From: Mesosutterella faecium
GTDB taxonomy: Bacteria; Pseudomonadota; Gammaproteobacteria; Burkholderiales; Burkholderiaceae_F
Reading direction: 5' to 3'
NCBI RefSeq assembly: GCF_022809315.2
Contig: NZ_JAKZJU020000001.1
Span: forward strand, 1,959,001 to 2,023,000
DNA: 64,000 nucleotides
Shown here: one piece after another, positions 16,769 to 25,250 of the stretch
Layout: each line of letters begins with the position of its first letter
How positions within the stretch are numbered: position 1 is the stretch's first letter
Translations under genes and position numbers: made by a program
The notes under the pieces: model-generated
What the model was told of the DNA's origin: nothing
Databases searched by the model: none
Seen by the model: the letters and a program-made list of their open reading frames with translations, nothing else

Positions 16769-17929
16769 ATGTCTTTCATTGAGCGCTCGGTTGCCGCGCT
16801 CCTGCAGAGCAGCAGGCCTTCCAAAGCCTGCGTGCTCCTGGGGCCCCGCCAGGCTGGGAAAACGACTCTGCTGAGCATGCTCTCCGGCCGGGGTTCTGCC
16901 GCCTGGTACAGCGGTGACGACTGCGCCTCTGCCGCTGCCCTCCTTGGCCTGCAGGCCTCCTCCGACATCAGGACCCTGCTGTTGAGCGCGGATACCGTCA
17001 TTATTGATGAGGCGCAGCGCATACCGGGGATCGGGCTCCTCATCAAGCGCCTGGCAGACGCAGATGCCTGGCTAGAGAAACCTGTCAGACTGTTCGCTGC
17101 CGCCTCCTCCTCTCTGGAACTTTCTGCCGGCGTCAGAGAATCGGCGCTGGGTCGCATCGAAGAAATCTGCGTCTGGCCCCTGTCAACGGCAGAGCTCGCC
17201 GGCTCGAGCAGCTGGGGAACGACCCTGCAGAACCTGGGCACCCGCATTGTTTACGGAACTTACCCGGAAGTCTGCACTCACCCGGAAGACGCAAAGAAAA
17301 TTCTCATCAACCACTGCGGAGCGATGCTTTACAAGGATCTGTTTGATCTTTCCGGCATCCGCTTCAGCATCAAATTTGAGAATCTGGTCCGGCTGCTTGC
17401 AAGGAGCATAGGCTCCGTCGTCACTTACGAAGGACTGGGCCGGGAAACCGGCCTGGCAAAAGCTACGGTCATGGACTACATCCGGCTGCTTGAGGAGTGC
17501 TTCATCATCAAGGTCTGCCCCTCTTTCTCAAAGAACCTGGGCAATGAAATGAAAAAAGGCAAAAAGATTTACTTCTGCGACACAGGAATCCGAAACGCCG
17601 TCATCCGGGACTTCTCCCCTCTGTCGTCCCGCGCCGATGCCGGCGCACTCTGGGAAAATTTCTTCTTCATGGAGCGGGTCAAGTACCACAGCCTGCAGCA
17701 GGACTTCTCAGAAATCTATTTTTGGAAAACAACCGGACACAAGCCGCAGACAGTCGACTTCATTGAACTGACGGATCAGAAAATGCGCGCCTTTGACTGC
17801 AGGCTGTCTCCAAAGGCCCGTGCTAAGTCTTCGGAAGCGTTTATCAAAACCTACCCAGACTGCCCGCTGGAAGTTGTCTCTCCCAATGATCTGATGCGGC
17901 TCTGGCAGCCCAAACTCCCATTTAACTGA
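16769..17929 (+). CDS. AAA_14/DUF4143 family ATPase with IS-altered C-terminus
   Basis: 386 residues. Walker A is LGPRQAGKTTLL (about 24-35), Walker B TVIIDEAQRIPG (about 76), and a DUF4143 C-terminal half shows SIKFENLVRLLARSIGSVVTY, a winged-helix-like GRETGLAKATVMDYIRLLE, YFCDTGIRNAVI and a nuclease-like WENFFFMERVKYH with FWKTTGHKPQTVDFIE. This is a common accessory ATPase family of unclear function, often proposed in stress or mobile-element biology. The last six residues (PKLPFN) and the stop are encoded by the left inverted repeat of an IS1634 element. Removing the element and one target copy gives GAA GCC TGA, so the ancestral protein ended in QEA and had 382 residues. It is therefore probably still functional. 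Confidence 0.9.
   Translation: MSFIERSVAALLQSSRPSKACVLLGPRQAGKTTLLSMLSGRGSAAWYSGDDCASAAALLGLQASSDIRTLLLSADTVIIDEAQRIPGIGLLIKRLADADAWLEKPVRLFAAASSSLELSAGVRESALGRIEEICVWPLSTAELAGSSSWGTTLQNLGTRIVYGTYPEVCTHPEDAKKILINHCGAMLYKDLFDLSGIRFSIKFENLVRLLARSIGSVVTYEGLGRETGLAKATVMDYIRLLEECFIIKVCPSFSKNLGNEMKKGKKIYFCDTGIRNAVIRDFSPLSSRADAGALWENFFFMERVKYHSLQQDFSEIYFWKTTGHKPQTVDFIELTDQKMRAFDCRLSPKARAKSSEAFIKTYPDCPLEVVSPNDLMRLWQPKLPFN
17903..17908 (+). repeat. Target duplication of the IS1634 element, left copy
   Basis: TGGCAG lies directly before the left inverted repeat and is repeated at 19828-19833 directly after the right one. Six bases fits the 5-6 bp known for IS1634 elements. Confidence 0.85.
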
Positions 17930-19827
17930 TCAAGAAAAAGGATGACGTAAGTCAAACAACCTCTTATTAAAGTTGATAACTCCGTGATTTCTTTGAAAAA
18001 GAAATTGTGGAGTTTTCTTTTATAATGTAAAATGATCCATATTTTATTAATAATGATCATAAAGGCTGTCCCATGCGCCGAAACAACCCTGACAGATGGC
18101 ATTTCACTGTTGAAACAAACGCCCAAGGACTTTCTTACGTCTATGCCTATCAGACACGCTGGGATCCAGTGAAAAAGCAGTCCCGCCGCAGCGCGAAACG
18201 CTATGCGGGGCGGCTGCATGAGGATGGCAGAGTGTCGTTTGGGAAGCGCTTCCTGGCTGATTTTCCCGCCTATGCCGAAGGTGACTTCTTTTACGGAGTC
18301 GACAAAACCCTCGTGGATGAAGTGACCTACCGGCAGGACTTTCCGGCCGCACCCGGACCCAAGCCAGAGGAAGATCCGGAGCTGGATGAGACGCTCAGCG
18401 CCGGCGTGACCTGGGCGGCCGAGTCCATTGCCGATCAATCCGGGATGCGCAGCGATTTGAAAGCAGTCTTCGGAGACGATGCCAATGACCTGCTGGCGCT
18501 TGCCATTTACAAGCTTGACAACGGGGGATCAATGGCCGCCTGCGAGGACTGGCGGCGCAACGTTTACCTCCAGACCCGCAGCCGGCTCAGCTCCCAGCGC
18601 ATCAGCGAACTGATGGAAAGCGTGAAGCAGAAGAATGTCGAGAGTTACTTTGCCCTGCGGCACCAGAGGATTCTCGAGCAGGCGAGAAGCCGGCAGGAGA
18701 AGACTTTTTACGCCTTGGACAACACTTCCGTCTCCACGTACTCGACTACCATCGATGATGCTGAATTCGGGCATGCCAAACGCGATCCAGAGCTCAGGCA
18801 GATCAACTACACCTTTGTCTGCGACCAGGCCACCGGCGACATTGCCTATGCGCATGCCTATGCGGGCTCCGTCAATGACGTCACCGCCCTGAGCGACATT
18901 CTTTACCGGATGAAAAGCGCCGGATTTGACCTTGAAGACACGGTTCTTGTGACGGACCGAGGCTATGGGAGCCTCTATAACGTGCAGAAGATGCTCGATC
19001 TCGAGCTGCGCTTCATTCAAGGCGTCCGCAGGGCCGAAGACTCAGTCCTGCGTGCGCTTGACCGCTACAGCGCGTCTCTGCGCGACGTGAGCTTCTACAA
19101 CCCCAGGCTCGAGGTGTACGCAAGGACGATCAAGGAAGACTGGACCCGGAATACGGATTTCGGCCCCGTTGGAAAACCGGTCTACGTCCACCTTTACCGC
19201 TTTCCGGGAGGAGATGAGCTTGAGATGAAGCAGCTGGCGGCCAGAATCGAGGATCTGCTGGACATCCTCAATGAAGGCGGCAGGCGGCCCGATGACCTGT
19301 GGAGAAGCTGCGGGCGCTTTGTAGAAAAGGTCTCTGGCAGGAACGGAGCGCTGAGATGGGTCAGGAAAGATGACGCAATGCGGGACGCCTGCCGCTATGC
19401 CGGCATGTTTGTTCTGCGGACCAATGAGGAAGAGGATCCCTTCCGCGCTCTTTGGGCTTATCGCCTGAGGGGACGGGTCGAACTCGACTTCAACCAGTTC
19501 AAGAACCAGGTAGACGGAGACCGTCTGCGCTGCTCGCAGACCGGGTACATTGGAAAGCTGTTCATCTGCACTCTGGCCGCCGCCATCAGGCTCATGATGC
19601 TGAAGCGGGCCCGCGACTGTGCTGCTCCGGGAGTCTCTCTCCCGCACAACTCGATTGACTGCCTGCTGGCAAAGCTAAGGTGCATCAAGGCGGACAAACG
19701 CCCCAGCGGCAATGCCTGGGTGACGCGGCCCATAACGAAGAAGCAGCGGGATTTTCTCTCGCTGCTTCTGTCGGTGCCCTTCCCGCCTAAAGTCCTGCGT
19801 TAGGGATCAGTTAACCGGGAGTTTAGG
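17909..19827 (+). mobile_element. IS1634 family (IS4-like) insertion sequence, 1919 bp
   Basis: The left end CCCAAACTCCCATTTAACTG and the right end read inverted, CCTAAACTCCCGGTTAACTG, match at 17 of 20 positions, and GATC follows in both. A perfect 6-bp duplication TGGCAG flanks the pair. One intact DDE transposase gene fills the element. The intact ends, gene and duplication indicate a recent insertion. Confidence 0.92.
18073..19803 (+). CDS. IS1634 family DDE transposase
   Basis: 576 residues starting MRRNNPDRWHFTVETNAQGL. The DDE triad is visible as YALDNTSVSTYST (first Asp), DTVLVTDRGYGSLYNVQK (second Asp) and LRGRVELDFNQFKNQ (Glu in the Y-R-E-like helix). Length and motif spacing fit IS1634/IS4-superfamily enzymes, which have a long insertion domain before the Glu. 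The frame is intact from start to TAG stop within the inverted repeats, so the element is potentially active. Confidence 0.95.
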   Translation: MRRNNPDRWHFTVETNAQGLSYVYAYQTRWDPVKKQSRRSAKRYAGRLHEDGRVSFGKRFLADFPAYAEGDFFYGVDKTLVDEVTYRQDFPAAPGPKPEEDPELDETLSAGVTWAAESIADQSGMRSDLKAVFGDDANDLLALAIYKLDNGGSMAACEDWRRNVYLQTRSRLSSQRISELMESVKQKNVESYFALRHQRILEQARSRQEKTFYALDNTSVSTYSTTIDDAEFGHAKRDPELRQINYTFVCDQATGDIAYAHAYAGSVNDVTALSDILYRMKSAGFDLEDTVLVTDRGYGSLYNVQKMLDLELRFIQGVRRAEDSVLRALDRYSASLRDVSFYNPRLEVYARTIKEDWTRNTDFGPVGKPVYVHLYRFPGGDELEMKQLAARIEDLLDILNEGGRRPDDLWRSCGRFVEKVSGRNGALRWVRKDDAMRDACRYAGMFVLRTNEEEDPFRALWAYRLRGRVELDFNQFKNQVDGDRLRCSQTGYIGKLFICTLAAAIRLMMLKRARDCAAPGVSLPHNSIDCLLAKLRCIKADKRPSGNAWVTRPITKKQRDFLSLLLSVPFPPKVLR

Positions 19828-19833
19828 TGGCAG
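19828..19833 (+). repeat. Target duplication of the IS1634 element, right copy
   Basis: TGGCAG, identical to 17903-17908. The bases that follow (GAAGCCTGA, 19834-19842) continue the ATPase frame and supply its original stop. Confidence 0.85.
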
Positions 19834-19842
19834 GAAGCCTGA

Positions 19843-20087
19843 CGCGTCCCCTCTTCACCCGGGGCTCTCACAAAAACTTCCCTGAGGTGCACTGCAGGAG
19901 GGCGGCCCCTTTGGCCGCCTCCATTCAGCCGCCTCTATTCAGCCGCTTCCGCAGCTTCGAATATCAGTGAGGGCCACGGCCTGTCGCTTTTGACCTGCGG
20001 GAAAACTCTCTGCTCCACCGAAAGTGCAATCAAACGCACAGAAGACAATACAATTTCACTAGACATCACCATCAGGAGGTCAAGGAA
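19843..20087. other. Intergenic DNA after the original ATPase stop
   Basis: About 245 bp. It has GC-rich short repeats (TTCAGCCGCCTC/TTCAGCCGCTTC near 19924-19950) and then an AT-richer stretch (20020-20065) that may carry the promoter of the small ORF at 20088. No gene is seen. Confidence 0.4.
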
Positions 20088-20309
20088 ATGCCGGAAAGGA
20101 GCCTCTCTGAGGAAGAGAAAAATTTGTCGCGCACGGGAGCTGACTGCAGCAGAAATGACGCCGGCGGCCTCACTGTTCGAGATAAACTGGCGGTGCCTCC
20201 TGCTTCTTCTGAACGACACCGGTTAATGAAGAAAAGCGCCCTTAAAGGGGAACTGAAGCCGATATTTGATGAATTTGACTCGTTGTTCAAGGCCCTTTCG
20301 GAAAAATAA
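20088..20309 (+). CDS. Small hypothetical protein (73 aa)
   Basis: ATG at 20088 is preceded by a perfect AGGAGG (20074-20079) at 8 nt, good evidence of translation for so short a frame. The product MPERSLSEEEKNLSRTGADC... is hydrophilic, with an acidic start, a basic middle (RHRLMKKSALKG) and an amphipathic C-terminal helix (LKPIFDEFDSLFKALSEK). It has no membrane segment or signal peptide. I do not recognise the family. It lies about 245 bp downstream of the DUF4143 ATPase on the same strand, so it may be a neighbour in the same accessory module; this is only positional. Confidence 0.55.
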   Translation: MPERSLSEEEKNLSRTGADCSRNDAGGLTVRDKLAVPPASSERHRLMKKSALKGELKPIFDEFDSLFKALSEK

Positions 20310-20917
20310 CTCACGTTCTGCCTGCCGCTCGCTACGAGGTGTTGTGAATTAAACCTTCCAGGAACCCTTTGCCCTCCGGCGCATCGCAGGTCTGCCAGCC
20401 CCTGGAATCTTCATCAGCACCCCTAACAAGCGAAAGGCAGCCCGGCAAAGAAGTACTCAAGCGCCGACGTCACCCGAAAGAGTTTGTGCTGTGTGATTAG
20501 CAACATTTCCTGCCCCTGAGCCCCCTGCCGCAGTCCTCCGCAAGTCTGGCGCAAGATAAAACCACACCGGTTTGTATCATCCATCCCCCTTTTACCTTTA
20601 GGTTTTTAGGCCATCTTCTCCTTTTAAGCCAGCAGTTTTTCTTCCAGCATTTGCCTGCGAAGGAAGGAGGCATAGCCGGAAGCCTCTGCATCAGCAATTC
20701 GGTGTCCGGACACGGGCGTTTGTCCGCTCTTCCGGCCCATGCACTCATTTCCGTGCGCCGAGGGCGGCGCATGGCGGCCGGCCGCCTCCAAGAGAAAAGC
20801 CACCTTCCGGATTTGCAGGGAGAAAAATTCCCGGCCTCCTTCCCTTTTGGCTGCTCAAGCCGCGGGAAGAAAAGCAGGCCGGGAACCGATTCAGGAGACG
20901 AGCTGCCTCTGCGCCTT
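20310..20917. other. Gene-free stretch before the FMN/FAD reductase
   Basis: About 600 bp. Frames present are short, lack ribosome sites and show the Arg/Pro/Ala bias of shadow frames. It contains no obvious hairpin terminator, IS end or tRNA. It may hold degraded DNA; I see nothing that can be named. Confidence 0.4.
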
Positions 20918-22708
20918 TCAGCGCCTGATCTCCTTAACGATCACATCGCTCACAGACTTGCCCGAGGTGATGCCCCAGCCAACGTTGGCGCCAGGAGCGG
21001 AATCGGTGCCATGGACGCTGTTGCCCACCTCGCCTGCCGCATACAGATGGGGAATAGGCCTGCCGGCCTTGTCGAGGACGTGCAGCGAGGTGTCCAGGAC
21101 CACGCCGCCCATCGTCGTCGCAAACCGGGGCTTCTGCTCAACGATGTAATAGGGACCCTTCCCGGAGATCGTCTTCTTCATGAAGCGGACCGGACGGCTG
21201 AAGTCCTCGTCCTTTCCGTTCTTCACGAAAGAGTTGTACCGGGAGACCGTCTCTTCGAGCGCCCTGGAGTCGATGCCCGCCCGGTCGGCGGCCTCCTTGA
21301 GCGTCTCGCCGTGGATGAAGAGCGGGGCCTGGCTGCCGTTGTTCTTCAGCCACTGATCGATGTCCGTCTGGGAGATGCCGTTGTTCGCGCTCACGGACCT
21401 GAAAGCCTCGAAGCTCGGCTTGTCCATCAAGAGAAACAGGGTGTGCTTCGGCTGCTTCAGAAGCACGGACAGGATCGCGTGGCCCGTTCCCTTCTCGTTT
21501 ACGACCCGCCTGCCTTTCAGGTCGACCAGGATGCCGCTGTTGTCATAGGCGGCGTTGTTGCCCTGAAGAGTGGATTTGGCGATGCCCGGAGAACTTTCAA
21601 TTCCCTGCGGATAGATCTTCCCGTACTCCATCAGCTGCATGGCCGCGCCCGCTTTTTCAGCCATTTTGTGACCGTCCCCGGTAGAGGAAACCGGGCCGTA
21701 ATAAAGGGCGCTCTTCAGGTCTCCCTGCAGCATCTCCTTGTTGTAGCCATAGCCGCCGGTCGCAAGGAGCACCGCCTTCGACTTGATGGTGTACGACGTC
21801 CCGTCGGAGGCCTTCGCCCGGACCCCGGTCACCGCCCCCTTCCGGGTGATCAGGTCCGTCGCCCTGGTGGAGAGCATGACCTTCGCCCTGGACCTGCCCA
21901 GGACCTCACGCAGGGTCTGTGCGTATCTCGGGCAGCCGCCCAAAAGCGGAATGACGCGGGGCGTCTTGTGCTCGGCACGGAAGGCAAATCCTTTTTTCAT
22001 ATCGAGCTGCACGCCCTGGCTCACCACCCAGTCAATGCTCCGGCCCAGATTTTCCGCATAAAAGGTAAGGCCCGACAGATCGTTCTTCTGCTGGCCGTTG
22101 GCCATCAGGTCAAAGGCGAACTTGGTCGGCGTGTCCGTCTTCTCGCCCAGCGCCCTCTGCGCGGCGGATCCTTCTGTGTCGACCACGCCCCCGCAGATGC
22201 TGGAGGCCCCGCCCAGGAATTCCTGCTTTTCAAGCAGAATGACCTTGAGGCCCTGCTGAGAGGCGTTGATGGCCGCGATCATGCCAGCAGCGCCTCCTCC
22301 GATCACGACAAGGTCAGAGGACAGCGTCTTCTTCGCGTTCACCTGCCTGGCCCGGACGGGCTTGAGCAGCGCATTCACGTCGCCGCCCGCCTGCTCCACG
22401 CAGTTCGCCACGGCCTGCAGAATCGCGACGCTTGAAACCGTCGCGCCGGAAACCCGGTCGACGCCAAGCGACTGATACTGCTGAATGCGTCCCGGGAGCT
22501 TCTTCACGGCCGTCTGGCCGATGCCTACAGTCTCCTTGTTTTCTCCGACAACGATTTTTTCGATCTTATTTTTGGAGAAAGTCACGGTAACGGGAACCAT
22601 CCCGTTCTGCCCGGGGTACTCGGCCCTGTAGGTGCCCGGTGTATAAGCAAGAGCGGTTCCCGCAGCGGCCAGCAAAACAAACGGCAGCGTTCGATTGAGC
22701 TTCATCAT
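20918..22708 (-). CDS. Exported FMN-binding and FAD-binding reductase (UrdA/flavocytochrome-c-like)
   Basis: 596 residues, start at 22708 with GGAGAGG 6 nt upstream. A Sec signal peptide (LNRTLPFVLLAAAGTALA) precedes an FMN_bind domain (about 22-110) whose VDRVSGATVSS carries the SGAT flavinylation motif used by ApbE. The rest is a FAD_binding_2 domain (LVVIGGGAAGMIAAINASQQ, ATGGYGYNKEML, HLYAAGEVGNSVHGTDSAP). This is the layout of urocanate reductase and related periplasmic enoate reductases that take electrons through covalent FMN. The substrate pocket departs from fumarate reductases: TTMGGV replaces HTMGGV, and DSAPGAN replaces NRxGGN, losing the carboxylate-binding Arg. A substrate other than fumarate is likely. 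No regulator is adjacent. Confidence 0.92.
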   Translation of the reverse strand: MMKLNRTLPFVLLAAAGTALAYTPGTYRAEYPGQNGMVPVTVTFSKNKIEKIVVGENKETVGIGQTAVKKLPGRIQQYQSLGVDRVSGATVSSVAILQAVANCVEQAGGDVNALLKPVRARQVNAKKTLSSDLVVIGGGAAGMIAAINASQQGLKVILLEKQEFLGGASSICGGVVDTEGSAAQRALGEKTDTPTKFAFDLMANGQQKNDLSGLTFYAENLGRSIDWVVSQGVQLDMKKGFAFRAEHKTPRVIPLLGGCPRYAQTLREVLGRSRAKVMLSTRATDLITRKGAVTGVRAKASDGTSYTIKSKAVLLATGGYGYNKEMLQGDLKSALYYGPVSSTGDGHKMAEKAGAAMQLMEYGKIYPQGIESSPGIAKSTLQGNNAAYDNSGILVDLKGRRVVNEKGTGHAILSVLLKQPKHTLFLLMDKPSFEAFRSVSANNGISQTDIDQWLKNNGSQAPLFIHGETLKEAADRAGIDSRALEETVSRYNSFVKNGKDEDFSRPVRFMKKTISGKGPYYIVEQKPRFATTMGGVVLDTSLHVLDKAGRPIPHLYAAGEVGNSVHGTDSAPGANVGWGITSGKSVSDVIVKEIRR

Positions 22709-23112
22709 GCAATCCTCTCCTTTAAGGTTGAACGTTCAGCAAGAACAAATCTATGAACGCCATCCTAAAAAGTGAACGAGGAATTGCGCCAATGGATTTA
22801 CGACCTCTTTTCACAGCCAAACACTCCTTAACAGCGCTGTTGCCGCGTCTGCGGCCTCTTTCATCTGCCGCCTGAGGAATGAAGCGAAACTTTTGGCGTC
22901 CCTGCCAGGCCATCGGATCCATGACTGTTCTGAGACTTTCGTTCAGGTACAGGGCACCGGTTCTCATAAGATCCGCTAAAGCGTTCTTGAGTGCTTCGTT
23001 TTTTAATAAAATGGAATAAAAAATATCTTTTTAAAGAATTAATTTAAATCCAACCTTCGTCTTTTCTTGTGTCAAGAGATTTGAAGCGCCTTCGAGGCAG
23101 GGAACACAGAAA
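22709..23112. other. Divergent intergenic region, reductase and ATPase promoters
   Basis: About 400 bp. Positions 22990-23065 are AT-rich and probably contain the promoter of the ATPase gene at 23113. An 81-codon minus-strand frame at 22722-22967 lacks a ribosome site and recognisable sequence and is not called. Confidence 0.45.
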
Positions 23113-24384
23113 ATGTGTGATTCATGGGTTCGGCTTACTTCCGTCCTCATTGAGCATTTCCGCAGCGTCGCTCATGGGGAGCTGTCCTTAGTGAACCGCA
23201 GGCGCGTCCATTCGGCCAGCGTCCTCGGGCTCTGCGGGCAGAACGGCTCCGGGAAGACCGCGCTGATAGCAGCACTACGGGTGCTGCAGCAGATCCTGTC
23301 CCGGCATTCTGTAGATGAAAATCTCACGGAATACATTCAGGCGGGAGAAAGATGCGCACGCCTGTCCTTTGATTTCTGCGTCCGCTTCGATTCAGGAGAA
23401 GTGCCTGTCTCTTATGAATTCAAAATCTTCAGAAGGCTCCGGCTTTCTACTGATGCGCCGGATGATGAAGCAGAACAGGGCGAGACGGTCAACCCGGTTA
23501 TTCAGGATGAAAAGCTGTATGCCGCACTGCCGGAGAAAAACGGCGGCCTCAGGAGAACTCTTCTAATTGACACCTCGGGGAACCCTTTTATCCCGGTCTC
23601 CAAGTACAGGCAGCTGATCGGCCGCTCGCCTGAGGCCAGGGCGAATTTAACAGTCGCCAAAAAACTTGCGGAAGAAAGACGGCTGTCTTTTATTTGGAGC
23701 CCGGCGCTGCTGGAACAGATCAAACAGCGCATGGGAAGTTCGCCTGAAGCTCTGCCTTTGTCCGAGCAGGTCTGCAAAATACTGCAAAGGCTGAACCTGT
23801 ATGGGACGGCGCAACTTTTTGTGTTCGGCCCTGCGGCGGGGATGCCGAAGCACCTCGATGTCCTTCCCCTGCGGATGAAATATGAAAGCAGCCAGGAGCA
23901 CACGGCGCCTTTCGGGAGCGTTCCACTGACACTGAACGGCCCCGCTCTTTTACCGGAGCCGATGTTTCTTTCGGTCCAAAGGAATGTGCACCAGATCAGC
24001 CTGGTTTTAGAGAAACTGATCCCTGGCCTGGAAATTCAACTCAAAGATTTAGGCAATGAATTAAGTTCCGCGGGACAAATGTTAAAGCGGGTGGAGCTTG
24101 TGTCCGTCAAAAACAGAACGCCCATTCCTCTTCGATATGAATCCGAAGGCATCAGGAAAATCATTGCCGTACTGCCTTTGCTCATCGGCGTTTATAACCG
24201 GAAATCGGTTACCGCAGCCGTCGATAATCTGGATTCCGGCATTTTTGAATATCTGCTGGGTGAGCTGCTGAGAATTATTTCAGAACAGGGACGGGGGCAG
24301 CTGATCTTTACGTCACATAACTTCCGCCCGCTGGAAACCCTCGACAAAGGCTCCGTTGCGTTTACAACGGCAAATCCGCTCAAT
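23113..24384 (+). pseudogene. AAA_15/AAA_21 (OLD/RecF-like) ATPase, 5' part, interrupted by IS21
   Basis: 424 codons of the original gene. LTSVLIEHFRSVAHGELSLV is the RecF/SMC-like N-terminal strand, with Walker A GLCGQNGSGKTALIAALRVL (about 40-55). The late motifs are LRYESEGIRKIIAVLPLL (ABC signature-like SEG), SVTAAVDNLDSGIFEYLL (Walker B with variant D-N-L-D) and QLIFTSHNFRPLE (H-loop). The frame breaks after ANPLN at an IS21 element; the read-through tail CQY and stop are element sequence. The rest of the gene, RYIRLVNIKETNNLRD onward, continues at 26679. The intact protein would have 473 residues. Such ATPases are frequent in abortive-infection and other defence loci, with or without a partner. 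Confidence 0.88.
24377..24384 (+). repeat. Target duplication of the IS21 element, left copy
   Basis: CGCTCAAT, repeated at 26671-26678 on the other side of the element. Joining across one copy restores the ATPase frame as A-N-P-L-N-R-Y-I-R. Confidence 0.9.
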
Positions 24385-24452
24385 TGTCAATATTGAAAAC
24401 TAAGCACCCCCCAAAAAAGTGAAAACTTGGGGACCACCCCGACGTACGATGA

Positions 24453-25250
24453 TCAGCTGGTTTGAGTGTTTTCTGCCCCCACCTCCTTTGCTTTAGTTTT
24501 CTTAAATTTCCGCATCCTGCCTTCGTGGATCCTGTAGCTCTCGCCTTTAATTGCGATGGCGGTGCAGTGATGGAGCAGCCGATCCAGGATTGCGTTTGAG
24601 GCCGCTTTGTCCCCCATGAACAGCTCCCACTGGCCGGCTGGCCGGTTGCTGGTCACAATGACGCTCTTCTTTTCGTATCTCAGAGCCACCAGGTGGTACA
24701 GCAGCTGCGTCTGCACCGGCGACAGCGGCGTATAGCCGAGTTCATCGATGATCAGCAGCCTGGACTTGTTGATTTCCTTGAGTTTGTTTTCAAAAACGCC
24801 TTCGCTGTAGGCCTTTGAAAGAACTTCAATTAAATCCTTGGCACTGAAGAAACGAACCGTCATGCCGGCGCGAACGGCGCTGACTCCCAGACCGATGGCC
24901 AGATGCGTCTTCCCCACTCCCGGAGGCCCGACCAGGACGACATTTTCCCCGTTGCCGACCCATTCCAGGCTGCACATTTCACGAAAAAGGCCAGGGTCGA
25001 TGGACGGCTGAAATGTCAGATCAAAATCCCTCAGTTCCTTAATGACCGGAAAATGAGCGCCGCTCATCCAGAGCGAGCAACGGTTGGCATTGCGCCGCCT
25101 GATTTCCTCTCCGAACAGAAACGCAAGGGCCTCCCTGACCGTCATTTTGTTTTCAGTGGCGGTCTTGAGCAGGTCTTCAAGATTGTCCCGAATGAACGTC
25201 AGCTTCAAGCGGGCCGCACAGGCCTTAAGCTCTTTGTCTGTTTCCCTCAT
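24453..25250 (-). CDS. istB: IS21 helper ATPase IstB
   Basis: 265 residues. Walker A VVLVGPPGVGKTHLAIGLG (about 103-121), Walker B RLLIIDELGYTPLS and sensor IVTSNRPAGQWELFMGD identify the DnaC/DnaA-like AAA+ helper of IS21 transposition. It bends DNA and activates IstA for target capture. Its ATG overlaps the istA stop as ATGA (25247-25250), consistent with translational coupling. Confidence 0.95.
   Translation of the reverse strand: MRETDKELKACAARLKLTFIRDNLEDLLKTATENKMTVREALAFLFGEEIRRRNANRCSLWMSGAHFPVIKELRDFDLTFQPSIDPGLFREMCSLEWVGNGENVVLVGPPGVGKTHLAIGLGVSAVRAGMTVRFFSAKDLIEVLSKAYSEGVFENKLKEINKSRLLIIDELGYTPLSPVQTQLLYHLVALRYEKKSVIVTSNRPAGQWELFMGDKAASNAILDRLLHHCTAIAIKGESYRIHEGRMRKFKKTKAKEVGAENTQTS

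Noticed and set aside
20651..22435. A 594-codon plus-strand frame opposite the FMN/FAD reductase
   Set aside because: No recognisable domain and shadow composition, while the minus strand encodes an intact signal peptide, FMN-binding and FAD-binding protein.
22722..22967. An 81-codon minus-strand ORF between the reductase and the ATPase
   Set aside because: No Shine-Dalgarno sequence and no recognisable motif; it overlaps the expected divergent promoter region.
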